Translations under genes and position numbers: made by a program | Shown: positions 21,043 to 34,651 of the stretch, piece by piece | Layout: every line of letters begins with the position of its first letter | Position numbering within the stretch: the stretch's first letter is position 1 | The notes under the pieces: generated by a model | What the model was told of the DNA's origin: nothing | The model's input: only the letters and a program-made list of their open reading frames with translations | The model's database searches: none | NCBI RefSeq assembly: GCF_035046485.1 | Contig: NC_085138.1 | Location: 443,959,204-444,023,203, forward strand | Length of the DNA stretch: 64,000 nucleotides | DNA from: Aedes albopictus | Taxonomy: Eukaryota; Arthropoda; Insecta; Diptera; Culicidae | Direction: 5' to 3'

Positions 21043-22240
21043 ACACACATGTCATATAATAGTAACGGCAGCGCGAGTTTTGGTTGTATAGAGGTACAAG
21101 GTACAAGGTATAGAGGACAATTAAAAGTTCCATAATAAATACAAAATTTCCCATAAATAATTCGAAAAATCCCAGTGAAGAAACAGGGGTGTAAGCAGTA
21201 ATAAATAACAAAAGTTCCATAAACAAATAAGAAAATGCATAAATAAATAAAAAAATTCCATAAATAATTGATTTTTGGGCAATTAAAAACGTCAAAAATG
21301 CAATGAATAAATCAACTGTTGCAATAAAAAAGCCATTTTTCCCACCATAACACATAACTTCGAATTTTCCATAAATAAACCCGATTTTTCCATAATAAAT
21401 TAGAAAATTCGCAATAAAAAAATATCGAAAAAGAAATAAAAAATGCAATAAAAAATGACGAAATTACCCATGAAAAACAAATGCAGGAAAGTATGAGACA
21501 GTGAAATGCTGAATCACACTTATATATGACTGAAACGACTGAAAAGTTTGCGTAACTATGATTGCAATTTACCGAGCAATTGCTTGCTGTCCGAACTCGC
21601 TATCGCTCGTCGGACCTGAAAAAGGAATAACATTTATGTTTGCATTATACCGGGCAAATTCTTGAATCTGTGGTTTGCCTAGAACTGAATCGATGCAGTT
21701 GCGGTCCATCGGATATCGGAAACTTCGGCGTCTTTCTGCTGCCTCAGTTCCCCAATCCTCTATGCGGCTTCGCCGCATAAACTATATAATTTTTTTGGCT
21801 CAAAATGCATCTACGTTTATTGCTCGTTATTTGACATTTATTGATAATTTTTTTTTATTTATTGCACTTTTTGATTTATTAATTGCTTTTTAGATATTTT
21901 TTTATTGTGAATTTTCTAATTTATTATGGAAAAATCGAATTTATTTATGGAAAATTCGAAGTTTTCTGGTGGGAAAATTGGCTTTTTTGTTGCAACAGTT
22001 GAATTATTCATTGCATTTTTAACGTTTTTAATTGCCCAAAAATCAATTATTTATGGATACTTTTGATTTATTTATGCATTTTCTTATTTGTTTATGGAAA
22101 TTTTGTTATTTATTACTGCTCATAGCCCTGTTTCTTCACTGGGACTTTTCGAATTATTTATGAAGAATGATCACTTTCTTATGAGTCGTTTATATTTTAG
22201 CCAATATACCTCTTATCTAGGACCTACCATAAGGACATTT
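21043..22240. mobile_element. foldback element with about 400-bp AT-rich arms
   Basis: The left arm (about 21100-21460) and right arm (about 21810-22200) are inverted copies. Shared words are TTCCATAAATAATTGATTTT, GGGCAATTAAAAACGTCA and CAGTGAAGAAACAGGG, each with its inverse on the other side. They enclose about 330 bp of different sequence. The arms are full of the word TTCCATAAATAA, also frequent at 51570-52640. The minus-strand frame 21011-21448 and plus-strand frame 22088-22336 are the same arm read twice. Confidence 0.75.
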
Positions 22241-22248
22241 TCCAAAAG

Positions 22249-22426
22249 CCCAAGTAACACTTTTGTCACAGAAGAGTCACGGTGGCGCAGGTTATTGTTG
22301 CGCAGGAGTCACTGTTACTTACTTCTTACAAATTAACACGTACTTGCTAGAAGTAAGTCACAGTGACTTCTGCGCAACAAAAAACTGTACCGCCGTGGCT
22401 TTTCTGTTACAAGCGTGTTACTTGGG
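22249..22426. mobile_element. 178-bp MITE, CCCAAGTAACAC ends
   Basis: Left end CCCAAGTAACACTTTTGT; right end inverted CCCAAGTAACACGCTTGTAA. Pairing continues through the GTCACGGTGGCGCAG region and through AGTCACTGTTACTTACTTCT, so the element is almost one hairpin. It is non-coding. Confidence 0.78.
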
Positions 22427-23059
22427 AAGATGCTTTGAACGCGGGACCATTAATAATTTTGGCAAAATTTCCTGATGGAACCAAATGAAAAAAAAAAATG
22501 TAAAAAAATCTTTACTTTAGATTCCCGATAAGAAGTTTTAGCAGAGTTATGGAGAATAACAGGATTAGATCATATATGATGTGGGATGTACTAGCAAAAG
22601 TTTTTGAAAATTATGAAAGCTTTCTCAGGAGATATCTCTATAAAAAAATATTGGAAATCCCAGAATAAATCGATTAAGACACATTCGGTTTGTTCCATGG
22701 AAAAGTTTCTGGTTAAACCTTTCTGAAATAGTTTAAATTTCCAATGAATTTCTTGAAAGGGATTCACCATTAAAGCGAGGAATGGACCGCAAATGGAATC
22801 ACTCAAGTAATTTCCGTTCACTACATTATTTTCCCTTTTTTTTAAGGAATTGTAAATCTTTATTTTTTTGGAGTTAATTTAAGAGTTTGTAGCTGTACTC
22901 TTAAAGTTTTTGAAGTGCATGTAAGGGGTTCATGCCGATGTTTTTTGGCGAATTTCTTTGATGACTTTCAGGTATAATATGAAAATGCCGAAAGGTTAGA
23001 TGAGCACGACAAATGATAACTCCGCTTTATACCCAGCCAACATTTACAAAAAGGAAACT
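22427..23059. other. non-coding, nothing recognised
   Basis: This is AT-rich DNA between two mobile elements. The short minus-strand frame at 22591-22821 has no domain. Confidence 0.4.
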
Positions 23060-25789
23060 CACTAAGACCAAGCCCACTCATGGGCTCAATCAAGCGTTTT
23101 AACGTTAAGTAGAGCCCCGAACAAGGAAGCGAACCGCACCGGTCGCTGCTAAGTAGGGCTCGAAAGCGAAAAGTTTACGTACGGTTCGTAGCAGGGCTTA
23201 GAATATAGAGACACGCAAAGTACGGTCTCTATTCGTAGGCTCGTGCGCTCTCTCGCGTTTAGCTCTCTGGGTAGCGTAAAGAGGAGACGAAAGAACATGA
23301 GTATGGATTTGTTGCCTAGTATATAGTTTCTAGAGAATGATTTTCTTGTTTTGTATAGGTAGGAATTTATTTTAGTTTGCATCAAATATTTAAAATTTTT
23401 ATTTTTACTTGCTTTGAAATTTTCAACCAAATAACATCATAGATCGTTACACGAATAACACAACAAATTGTCTGACATACAATTGTGATAGAGTGACAAT
23501 ACAAACGCAGAAAAATAATAGGTTTAAATTGACAAGCTTTGCTTACGTATGTTATGAATAAAGTTTTCCCTTCTTCGCCAATTGTAGGATCATGCATAAC
23601 GAAAATGTATTGATTTTCTTATAAAAATAGTTACGATTATTCATAATCACACCTTTAGTTTTTGATTCGGCCGATCGTTTCGAAACTAATATTTGAAGAA
23701 ATGTATAGTGATTCAGTGAGTTTTGCTATTTTAACACGTACATGTTTGAGCCGGGGTTGCTACGCAGCAAGTAAAGTTTGGTTTTGCACATTTAGAAAAA
23801 TGTCCAAATTAATAACTCGCGAAGTTCGTTACGACAAGTTCCAAAATTATCGTCACCCGTCGCAGATTCCGGTGAGAAGATGTGCGTATTTTCTAACCCG
23901 GAAAGATACCATTTGACGGTAATAAGTGACCACAAGGTTTTTTTTCTTCACTTTCCGGGCTGAGATCCCCCGCTTTGAAAGTGCTGTGCCTCGCCTTTCG
24001 TTTTGTAGTGAATATTTCGAAAAAGGCAAAGGAGTTTTGGTTTGATTGCTGTTTTTGAAAATGGTGGTTGTCAGTGGGTGGTTTATTAAATATAAATTTA
24101 AAAATATAAATTAAATAAACGAGACATTAGGAAGAAAGTGAGCGAAATGGGTAACTTCACCCTTGTAGAAACAATAAGGCAAAGCAGAAAAAAAATCTGC
24201 GAAGACCCCATGCGAATAACACCTATCATACAGAATAGGAGGTTTGACATTAGATCTACAAAAACAACCCAACAATTGGGGAGATCTTTCCAATATTACA
24301 CATTTATTCACATCTCTTTTATCCACATTTTCATATATTTAAACATATTCATCAACATGATCCAGATAATCGTTTGGTACAATATGTCCACGCATCCTTC
24401 CTCCTCTGTAAATTCGAGAAGTACCTTGCCGAAAGAAAATATTCTGTACTCCAAGTATTTCGAAGAATCATCTTTGCGCGTAAATACAACACAGTAGACC
24501 TGGTCGCTTTGATGCATGTGTCATATCTATGATATGCTGCAAGCATCAATTGACAAGAGAAGTAACACGATTGCTTTTCAGGGTGATTCCGTACTGACTG
24601 CGTATGTATAAGATTAGATAAGAGTAGTTACGATTTTTTAAAGATGCTTTGACTGTACCTAACTCAATTCAGATATCATAGAAACACTTCAGTATTTTTT
24701 TTTGTAAAAACAAACTTTAATTATACCGATAATAATCTAAAAAAAATATAGCCGAGCTGCCAAGTTTCATCAATTAAAATAGGCGGTGTGCAGGACTGCC
24801 ATATTGTAGGCTCCTCGTTATAGAAAAAGCAAGGTGTTGGATGTTAAAATATATCAATTATTGTATGAAGCGCCAAAAAGGAGAGTGGGCTCATTATGTA
24901 CTTTGACAAATACGCAGTCTACTTCAAGCGCATAGAATCTGCATCCAACAAAATATTCATATACCAGCATCCAAAAGATCGCAATATATATTAAGATTTC
25001 CGATTGATGCTTTGTAACTAAAAGGTTGTGACTGAGTATATTAGCTGATGTTAAAATACACGTTAATGAAAAAGGTTGCGCAAACTTATCGCAGACTGTT
25101 AGAATTCAGCTTCTACTATGACCGGGATTCAAGAATCTTGACCTACGCGAAGTTGTAAAGGAGACAACTACGTTATAAATGTGTTGGAAATGTAAGGGAT
25201 GTAATTATTCAATAAACCTAATTATTAAAAAAGATGCTCATAATCTCAAATTCAGATACATTTCTTGCGAGAAAGGCAACATGGATATTGAAGAGATGGA
25301 TATTATTTTAGATAAAAATTCAACCTACAAGTCATACAGTAAGCAACAAACATATAATTTAAAAAAAGATTGCTTGAATTCCGGGATTAAATACAATCAT
25401 AAATTATTGAGAAAATGATATCTTTAAATGCACCAAAACTGGTACAAATCTCCAAGGGAATTATTTATTTGAATTCAATTTTTACTAACAGTTTTCAGTC
25501 TTATCCAAAACCTTATCTTTCATAATATGAGCACAAATTATTATACTGAATAAGATTTGCAATAACCCCATAGAAATACACAAAATATTGCGATGATTTA
25601 CAGAAGTGCAAAAAACCGATGGTACGGAGAGAATAGAGACCACCGGTGCGCAAAGGCGACCGATCATTATTTTACTCACATGGAAACGAACGACCGGTGC
25701 GAAAATGGGTTGATAACGAAATTAAAAATCGTTAACGACGTGCTGTTGCGTGTGTAGTATTAAGCCCACGGGTGGGCTTGGTCTTAGTG
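23060..25789. mobile_element. 2.7-kb non-autonomous TIR element, copy 1
   Basis: The element begins CACTAAGACCAAGCCCACTC and ends with the inverse of CACTAAGACCAAGCCCACCC. The inner part of each end is itself a small palindrome (AGCCCACTCATGGGCT). A copy nearly identical over its full length is at 55856-58554, in the same orientation; differences are point changes and small indels. I find no transposase. Small frames exist (for example 24326-24111 minus, 71 codons, also open in copy 2), but the plus-strand frames at 23662-23916 and 25179-25418 are broken in copy 2, so coding is not conserved there. No target duplication could be fixed. Confidence 0.82.
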
Positions 25790-26100
25790 TACGAGAAAGG
25801 CAAAAATGAACTGATTGAATAGAAATTCTTAATCGAATTACAGGAGAATTTGAAGTTTGGTTAAACAACTTATGTTTTCGTTTTATTATTTGAGCTAACC
25901 TTGTAGGTAGTTTATTTGAGGAAACTTGTCTAAAGCAGGTAAAGGTAATACTGACATCCCCTTCCACTCCACAGGAACATCTCGGGGGATCTTTCTCCCC
26001 AAGCGACACGAGAATTCGACGTATTTTTCTTAACACCACCCCACCCCTCTTAATCCATCCACCCACAATTCACCTCTTTCACGTGAGCGTGAACACAACA
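25790..26100. other. non-coding, nothing recognised
   Basis: Flanking DNA of the 2.7-kb element. The minus-strand frame 25722-26066 overlaps the element end and has no known domain. Confidence 0.4.
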
Positions 26101-27850
26101 CATATTTCTCATTTCGCGCTTCGCGACTACGTCTGGTGTGACCAACTACCACCACCGGGTACCATTCAATGCTCATAATGTGTGCAATGCTAATGCTTTA
26201 TTACGGGATTGACTTTTTTCACGCTTGGCATGGCATCACCACCACCATGGCTTGACTATGATGACGCGGTTGTACTGGTGGACGACAACGATGATGATCC
26301 TGATGAGCATCGCCTCCGCTGCTGACCACCTTTGCGAGAACCGTCGAAGGAGACCATGCTGCTGCCAAGCCATGCGAGGCGTCACGATTGGGATGTATTG
26401 CGCCCCCTATCCTCCCAAGGATCGTGAATGTGGGGAATAGAATTGAGGAAAGCAAAAAAAATACTGCTTGGCTTTGGGAGGGTGAGACCCCCTCTCAACT
26501 TACGGCAAAGTGTACAGGAGCAGGCGATTAAAAAAGCTGGTGGGTGTGCCGAAATATTCGGACAGGCAACTGACTCTCTTACAGATATCCTGGATGCTTG
26601 TGATGGCACAGAGATTCTCAAACGGGGATGATTCCAATAGTTAGACGATTCTTGTAATGAGAAATGGGTTATAAACTGAATCTAGCAAAACTTTCTACTT
26701 TTACATGAGAATAACAGACTCAAGGTAATAGAGGAGAATAACAATAACAGGGGATTGTCTACGTATATTTCCAACTATGTTGTTAGTTGGTTGTGCCCAA
26801 ATTCAGAACCCAAAACTAATCAAAAATCTATACAGTTTAAGAACCATTAAAACCTTATGAAGGACCGATATGCAAGTGATTGGGAACCCCTGCACTAGAA
26901 GGCGGAGTGAGCCCGCAGAACTGTTCCCTCAGAGGAGACAACCGTTTCCACATCGCGTATAGCTATGCTTCGGTATTTTAATTTATTTTTTAAGCCATGT
27001 GCATTATTTTCCGCGGATGGCAAGTCTGGACCATGGCCTCTTTTCGCCCAGTTGCAGACAACGTCGCAGACCCCGAGAGTAATGTACGCGTCCGTTCTCT
27101 GTCCAACCTGGCTTCCGAAAAAAAAGAATAACCGAAAAATGTGTATTGCTTTTATTGGCATTACAGCGACCGACTATACCGTATAAGGTATAAGGCAAAA
27201 GGGGCGCCCGCCACGAGAATTTATATCGCTGCGAGAAATCGGATCCAGAAGTCCTCATCCTGCCGTAGAGTAGAATACGCCGGAAGCTGCGAAAAAAATC
27301 GTTTCTCTCGCGGTGGCAGTGTAAAATGGATTTTTTAATGATATTATATACACACCCCTTGGTGGTGGAACGACACCAACTGGTCAGCAGAGCAAACCCC
27401 GATGCCAACAACGGAACGCATATGCAAACCATGCAGTATTCCGATACGAGCTGCTCCTAGCAGCGCCATTTATTTAACTTCAATTTATTTGTCTTTTTTT
27501 GTTGTCTTCGAACTACTATTCTCCGCAGACCGGCGGCGGTGGCCTTCGAAGCCATGAACCACACAACCCGGAAAAGGACAAATATGAAATTAAAAACGTC
27601 CCATGTGCATTGGCTGCACACGATGATAAACGTTATCTTATTACAGGAATATTTTTTCGTTAATTAATTTGTGCTCGTGTGCACTTTGCGCTACTGTGCG
27701 TTTGCAGAACAGTAGGCCGTGGTTTGCTGCTTTTGTGGCACTTACTGGTACCTAATTGCACTTTGGCAAAGTGCTTGCTGTGAGAGGCTAGTTTTAGTCA
27801 TGCAAATGGGCACTTGGAGTTTGTGAGTGAGTTGCATTTATCGCGGAAAT
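26100..27850. other. non-repetitive, GC-richer island
   Basis: Mixed-composition DNA without inverted ends or arrays. Several overlapping frames on both strands lack domains. It is a candidate for conserved regulatory sequence or untranslated exons. Confidence 0.4.
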
Positions 27851-28369
27851 TCTATTTTCTAATAATTGTTTCCATTTTTCAATAAATTTCAGTTGCGGTA
27901 CAAACATCGTTGATATCCTGAAAATCAAATCAAAGATATGCATGATTTCAGCAAAATAGTTGCATTTAATTACTGAAAAAAGACAACATTAGACTACACT
28001 GTAAAAAGGAAATTTGATTTTTGTATCTATCATCAATGAATCCTGTTCAGATGGAAATGGAATTTTGTCGATCGTAGACTATGTTTTACCTAATTAAAAC
28101 CAAAATAGTATTAGCATTAGCAAGCACAAATTTTCAAGCGGTGCAGTCTTAGATGGCCATTACGAGGGTTGTTTCCTTTATCACCAGAAGTTAGGTGTAA
28201 TAAGTGGCAGAAAAAAGCCCTATGGATACAATTGACCAACGCTTAAGTAGGCACAACAGTATTAAACAGATATGTAGGAACGAACCCACAGAGTTATACG
28301 CTTTACGGTGTAATCGTGACAACATTGTTGATTTCCATTGGCATTTCCGGCAGCAAAACGAAAACGGAG

Positions 28370-30160
28370 GTTCTACCCTGTTGGGCCGAAAGCCGTTAGG
28401 CCGTAAAGTCGTTTGGCCGAACAGGTCACTAGGACAAATGGGTTGTTAGGTTGAACGATTTGCTAGGGCAACTGGATGGTAAGAAACTGTTTAAAGTTTG
28501 AGGGAAATGGTCTTCGACTTTAAAATTTGAGTGACCACTGATCATTCAAGATAATTGAATAACACAGTAATATTTTTTTCATGTTTGAAAATCTCAATAA
28601 TGCTCACACCGAGCACAAATTCAGAGTTCCAGTACGAACATGATTAGCATGATTAAATTCAATTAAATCGAGTCCTCCAAAACCTAGAAAGCATAGACTA
28701 TGTTTAAAAGAAGGAAAAATCTCTGATGAAAATATCTTTAGCTGTAATGCTTATACTTACTATAACATAACAGGTAAACTAGAAAAAAGGCTATGTTTAG
28801 AAAAAGGAAAAATCGCCGATGAAAGATTTGATAACTGTTGTGAGAAAAACAGTTAAATTTAAAAAAAACAGTCTATGATCAGAAGAAGGAAAAACTATGT
28901 TTAAAGAAGGAAAAATCCCGAGTGAAAAAGTTAATAGCTATAATTCTTATAGTTAGTATAACAGTCTTGAAAGAACAGCCTGTGTTTACAAAAAGAAAAA
29001 CCCTTCAATGAAAAATTCAATAGCTGTAATGCTCATAGTGAGTATAACAGTTAAGCTAGAAAGAAGAGCCCATGTTTTAAAGGAAGGAAAATATCCTATG
29101 TGAAATTTAATAGCTCTTATGCTTTTTTATTCTCAAAAGCTTAAGCTAATTAAGAACCAGATACTAGAAAGGATAGCCTATGTTCAGAAGAAGGAAGAAC
29201 CTCCGATAAAAATTGATAGTTGTAATGCTTATATAAGTAAAACAGAAAAAAAAATCATCCTATGTTCAGAAGAAGGTAAAACTTTGATGAAAAAGTTAAT
29301 GGTTGTACATAATACTTAAACTGAATAGATCAGTTAAACTAGAAAGAAAAGCCTATGTTTTAAAGAAGGAAAAATATCCGATGAAAAATTTCATAGCTGT
29401 TATGCTTGTTAGTATTCTTAACCACTTAACCTAATTATAAACTTTTTTGTCCACTAGGACACTACGTAAGCGATTCCAATTGACAGCTGTACTTTGTACA
29501 GCATTCAAATGTATTCTATTCTACTATATCGAACTAGTTATGCCCTTGTGATGCTTTTACTTTTCTACCCTGCTAATGGTAGAATGAGGGGACAATGATG
29601 TTGATGCTTTTAGGTTAGGTAGAATAGCAATGTTTCTAAATGCAATATCTTTATACTGTAGTGAAGAAAGGTGTGCAGTTGCAGGTACTGAATCTTTTAT
29701 TCTGTCATAACTTGCAAGCTAAATAAATCACAGCCTGCTACAGTTCGGCCATCTTGACGTAACACATTCTCCTCTATGTGATTCACCGGCTAATGTCAGT
29801 TTCCATATTGCTTTTTCAAAAAATTTTAACTCCTCTCGTGCACATTCAAGCTCGAGAGTAGTGAGCGATAATGATGGTATGACACATGATGGTAATTACA
29901 CTTATAGAGCTCCTTTCCGAACTTCAGCTATTGTCTTCGACAATCAGTTTAGTTTTTGTATATATTGGTCCTTCAACCTTCAACAACCCTCTCTACGTCG
30001 GAACTTCATTTTGCGATTATCTCCTCTCACGATTTCTTTAATTGACTCCATATATGATGAATATTTGTTTGAATATAGTTTGAAAGTAATATGCTACCCC
30101 CAGCTCGCTTCCAGGTATTCTTGTCGACTATTCAGCCTAACGACCCATTCGGCCTAACGG
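28370..30160. repeat. decayed about 100-bp minisatellite between inverted GGCCGTTAGGCC ends
   Basis: At least eight diverged units (about 28680-29400) carry the order GCCTATGTTTAAAAGAAGGA, AAAATC, GATGAAAAA, TAGCTGTAATGCTTAT, AGTATAACAG. The left end has GCCGTTAGGCCG and TTTGGCCGAA words (28385-28420); the right end has the inverse (CGGCCTAACGGC, 30149-30160). This suggests one 1.8-kb element with a repeat core. A shorter piece with the same words lies at 49160-49400. Confidence 0.6.
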
Positions 30161-30430
30161 CTTGCTCCCATTTTAAACAACGCGTGAAGGTTATGAAAAC
30201 GCAACCGCTCGCGTGCACAGCCTGCTTCGGTCTCTTACCTAGTAGGGTAAAACATTGGAGAAAACCAAACCCAGATAAACAGTAATCGTATGAGATGTTG
30301 CATATGATAATAAAGTGGAGGCCATATACGTGCATGCTTCCATTTAGGCGCATGTAAAATGTACGCATATCGCCTCCACTTTCACATCTTATGCAACATC
30401 TTATACGATCCCTGGTTGACTGGGTATCTA

Positions 30431-30686
30431 TCTATATATATAAAAATGCAGTGGCATACGTGGGACCGCGCATAACTTGCGAACGGAAGGTCCGATTTTG
30501 GTCGTCTTAGTTTTGTTCTATTAGGTTTCACCCAAGGAAGGTTTATGAGGCAAAAAACATGGAGAAAATGAGAGTTTTTGAAAATTGACACTCCATACAT
30601 TGTGTGACCGGGGGCCTGGTCTTGGATAGAAACTTGAAACGTCAAAAAACGCAGTAGGCAAGACAAAGTTTGCCGGGTACAGCTAG
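30431..30686 (+). mobile_element. short non-autonomous Helitron
   Basis: It starts TCTATATATATAAAAATG after an A and ends CTAG before a T, the A/T insertion rule of Helitrons. Just before the end, GGCAAGACAAAGTTTGCC forms a hairpin, followed by GGGTACAGCTAG. The 5' half has the ACTTGCGAACGGAAGGTCCG wording that I associate with insect Helitrons. It is 256 bp with no Rep/helicase. The start could be 4 bases earlier (30427), since TC after A occurs there too. Confidence 0.85.
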
Positions 30687-30689
30687 TTT

Positions 30690-31390
30690 ACAATAAATGA
30701 GAAACACTAAACATCCCACCTAGCGGTGATGGTGCCTTTCTAGTTGTTGTTATTGTGATATTGCACATTTTGATAACTCAGATTGTTGTCGTTTTAGTCG
30801 TTTTACCGGATAAGGTTGCAGGATTCGTCATTGACACAATCGTCATCATTGAAAATTTGAAAGCAGTTTTCTCGCTCAACACTTGAATGTTTACTTTGAA
30901 AATATATTCACTGCACTCGATTCTTCATCCACAATACAGTGAATACATTTTCACTGCGGAATTGAACAGGAAAACTGCTTTTGAATTTTCAATGATGAAG
31001 GTTATGTCAATGATGAATCCTTCAACCTTAAGGCATCAAAAATGTGAGCTGAAAATGTTCTTGTGACAGCAAAGTAAAAACAATTCCTGCTGTTATTGAT
31101 AGCAAATTGTTAACTGTTTTTGTTATCAGTAGAAGAAAAATGGAAAATCGTTGATTGCAGAATTTTTCAGTTGATATCAAAACATTAATGCAATAACATA
31201 ATTGTATTAATGATATATCCCTAGAACTATTTTACATAGTTTACTTAACGATCATAAACCATCCTAAAATTAAACATTAACAATAATTTTAGAGCAAAAC
31301 GAAAACAAAATTTAAAATCAAATTATGTCTAGATAAACTAATATCAAAATGTGATATCAATTTGTAACTAAATGCAAACCAGGTTATTGA
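30690..31390. other. non-coding AT-rich stretch
   Basis: I see one imperfect inverted pair: TTGAAAGCAGTTTTC with its inverse near 30855 and 30970, and ATTCACTG words between, suggesting an old hairpin element of about 250 bp (30790-31050). There is no gene. Confidence 0.4.
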
Positions 31391-31399
31391 TTTGCTATA

Positions 31400-34340
31400 A
31401 TTTTGTTGATGGACTTTCGATGGACTTTTTGTCCTGGAATTTCGAAAGGAGTCCTATAGAAACTACACCAGGAATCCCTATAGGATTTATAACAGGAATT
31501 CCTCTAGAAATTCTTCCAGAAATAGCTCCAGGAAAAATTCTCGAAAATTTTCTGCGGAATTCCTGGAACTGGTAGAAGTATTGGAGGAATCTCTGATGGA
31601 ATTCCAAGGAAATTCCTAGCGAAATACTTAGAGGAATTCCTGAACATTTTTTTGGAAGAACCCCTAGTAAAATACTTGAAAGATTTCTTAGTGGGATTCT
31701 GGGAGGAATTTTTGATGGACTTCAGAGAGGAATTTCTGGTGAAATACTTGGAGAAATTGCAGGTAACAATTCTGGTAGAATTCCTAGGGAAATTCCTAGT
31801 GGAATTCCTGGTTGAATACATGGAGAAATTCTTGGAAGAAATCCTCAAGGAATTAATGGTGGCTTCCCTTGCGTATTTCATTAACTTCTAATGAAATTCA
31901 CGGTGTAAATTTTTAGAGAATTTTCAGGTCAAATGTTGGAGGAATTTCTGGTTCAATTTAAGGTGGATTTTTGAGTAATTCCTAACAGAATTCCGTGATG
32001 AATCTCTAGCAGAATTCCTGTAGAATCCTTGGAAAATTTACTGATGGAAATCCTAAAAGGATTCGTGGTGATAATCCTGGATGAATTCTTGTCGGAATTC
32101 CAGGAGAAAAACCCTGGTAGAATTTCAAATGGTGGGACTTGTAGTGGTATTGGAGCTTTCTGGAAGAAAAACTGATGAAATTCATGCAGGAATTCCTGGT
32201 GAAAACCCTGGAGTCTTAGAGAAGCTTCTTCATGAATTGATGGAGGAAGTCCTAGAGAAACTTTTGCATGAATTGATGAAGTAGCTCCTGGTGAAATTCC
32301 TGAAGGCATTTTGGTTGAAATTTCTCGAGAAAAAACCTGAAAGATTTCTTGGAAGAACTTTCTGGTCGAATTTCTTGAGGAGTTTTTGGCAGAATACTTT
32401 GAAGAATTCCTGGAGGAAATCCTGGTGGAAATCCTAGAGGGATTCCTGGCGGAATACTTAAAGGAATTCTTGGAGGTATTCCTCTAGAAACTACACCTGG
32501 TGGATTTCCTGGACGAACTCTTGATAGAATGCTGGTGGAATACCTAGAAGACTTCCTGGTAAAATTTTCTGTAAAACAGCTGGAGAAATTCCTGGAAGAA
32601 AATCCTTGAAAAATTTGTGGTAGAATTCCTGGGGGATTTCTTATAGAATTCCGGGAGAAACTCTTGGAGAAATTCCTGGTGGAAATGCCAGAAGGATTCC
32701 TAACCCAAGAAACATTCTAATAGCCAATTAGTCTTGTAGCGGTTTTTCAAAAGCTGCATAAATCTTAATACAATTCAATATAGTTTTATTATGGTTCTTA
32801 GAACCTCTTCCAGTATATTTGGCTAAAAAATGTTACTTGGGAAATGGATTTCTGGTGGAAACCCTTTGAGGTATTTTTGTTGGAATTCGTGGAGAACAAA
32901 CCTGGTAGAATTTCAGAAGGAAATCCTGATGGATTTTCTGGTAGAATTCTATGAAAAATTTACCGTGGTTATCGTGAATGAACGCCTGGTGGAATTCCTG
33001 GAGAAACTACACAAAGAGAAACTGGCGGATTTTCTAGAGGATCTCTTGATGGAATTTCTGGAGGAACTCCTGGTATAATTATTGGGGTAATTTCTTATGT
33101 AATTTCTGGTGGAACTTCTAGGGGAATTTCGTGAAGGTTGAAATTCTATGTAGTGGAGTTTCTGGAGAAATCCCTGGAGAAATTTCAGATGAAATACCTG
33201 GAGGAATGGTCGAGGAATTCCTGATGGAATACAGTACAATACTTTAAAAAATTTCTGGTGGATATCTGTTGGAAACCTTGGAGGAATTCCTGGTGGGATT
33301 TTTAGAGCAATTCCTTCGAGCACTTCCTGCAGTTAACATTGGGTAAATTTCTGGGGGAATCATTCAAGAAATTTTCGAAAAAGGTTTGGGAGAATAAATG
33401 AATGAATTCCATTAGCTTTAGCTTGGAGGATCCGTAGAAAAAATACTGTAGCATGCCCAGAAGAAATTTCTGGAGGGATCTTCGAAGAATGCCTGGAAAA
33501 ATTTTTGACATAAAACAAGGATAAACCATTGGGAGAACTCCTGGAGCATTTTTCAGAAAAATTCTTGAAATATTTTGTGAAGGAGCTCCTGGACGAGTCT
33601 TTAGTTAAAATGATGTTTTTAGATAAATTTCAACAAAAATGTCCAAGGACTTCCTGCTGGAAGAATCTTTGGAAGAACTCATGGAGAAATTCCGGATTGA
33701 ATCGTTGGAGAATATCATACAGAAATGTTTGGAGCAATGCCTGAAAGAATCCTAGGAAGAATCCTTGCAGGAAACTCTGAAGAAAAGTTTGGAGTAATCC
33801 TTGAAGAATTTCTGGTAGATTGCTTCAGATGATTTTCAAGAGGGATCCTCAAATAAATTCGTGGAGTAATCCGTGGTAAATATCATGCAGGTATCCTTCA
33901 ATAAATTGCTGAAATATTCCTTAGAAGAATTTCTGTAGACCAATGCTTTGAGGAATTGCTGAAGAAATCCTTGAAATAAATCTAGAAGCAACCCTTGGAC
34001 ACATGCAGAGATGACTTGTGTGAAATCGCTGGTAAAATCTTTCAAGTAATCCACAGTGAAATCAGCACCACGCTTATGCTGAGTACAAAAAGCGAGATTT
34101 TGTCAACGTGTTGTACAAAATACAACAGCGCAATTGCCCGAGGGATAAGGAGAGCCTAAAACATGTTTTGAATACATAGTTTACTGGATACATTTTTGGC
34201 CGAATTCGTAGATGAGCTCTTGGCGGAATGCTTAAAAGATTTTCTGAAAGAATCGTGGTAAGAATACATGAAAAATTATCTGGAGTAGTCCTTTGATGAA
34301 TCATTGAAGAAATTCCTGGATGAATTTTGAAAGCTGTTAT
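31400..34340. repeat. long decayed GGAATTCCTGGTGGAAT-type array, purine-rich on +
   Basis: About 2.9 kb of diverged short units (GGAATTCCTGGTGGAATTCC and relatives) is broken near 32700-32840 and again near 34075-34190 by ordinary sequence. Open frames on both strands (for example 31504-31881 minus, 31652-31891 plus) follow from the lack of stop codons in the repeat word and are not genes. There is no fixed period; the array has decayed. Confidence 0.8.
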
Positions 34341-34651
34341 CTTTAATTTTACTTGAAAATACATACAGCGTAACCGCAAACCAGAAACCGAGGACCCCTC
34401 TGGATTTCCACAGTAGTTTTGGGAAGAAGTATTTATTACCACATTTCAACCTCGTTTTACGTCCATCGTTGGCTGAGCGAGGAGAAATCCTACCAACAAG
34501 ATAATAAGCAAACTTAACATTTTTATAATTTTCTAAAACTGTCAATTGTAAAGATGTTTCAAAAAATATAAAAATGTTAAGTTTGTCCATTGTCTTGGTG
34601 TTAGAAATCTTTATCGTTCATCCAATAGTGAACGTAAAAAAAGGACGAGGT

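Noticed and set aside
27141..27432. Overlapping frames on both strands at 27.0-27.4 kb
   Set aside because: No domain, no codon-level support, and each is only open by chance in GC-richer DNA.
31504..33323. Series of 65-125-codon frames rich in Ser, Arg, Asn, Glu
   Set aside because: The GGAATTCC-type repeat word lacks stops; no start context, no conserved order, and both strands are open alike. The same applies at 11584-12049 and 41290-42746.
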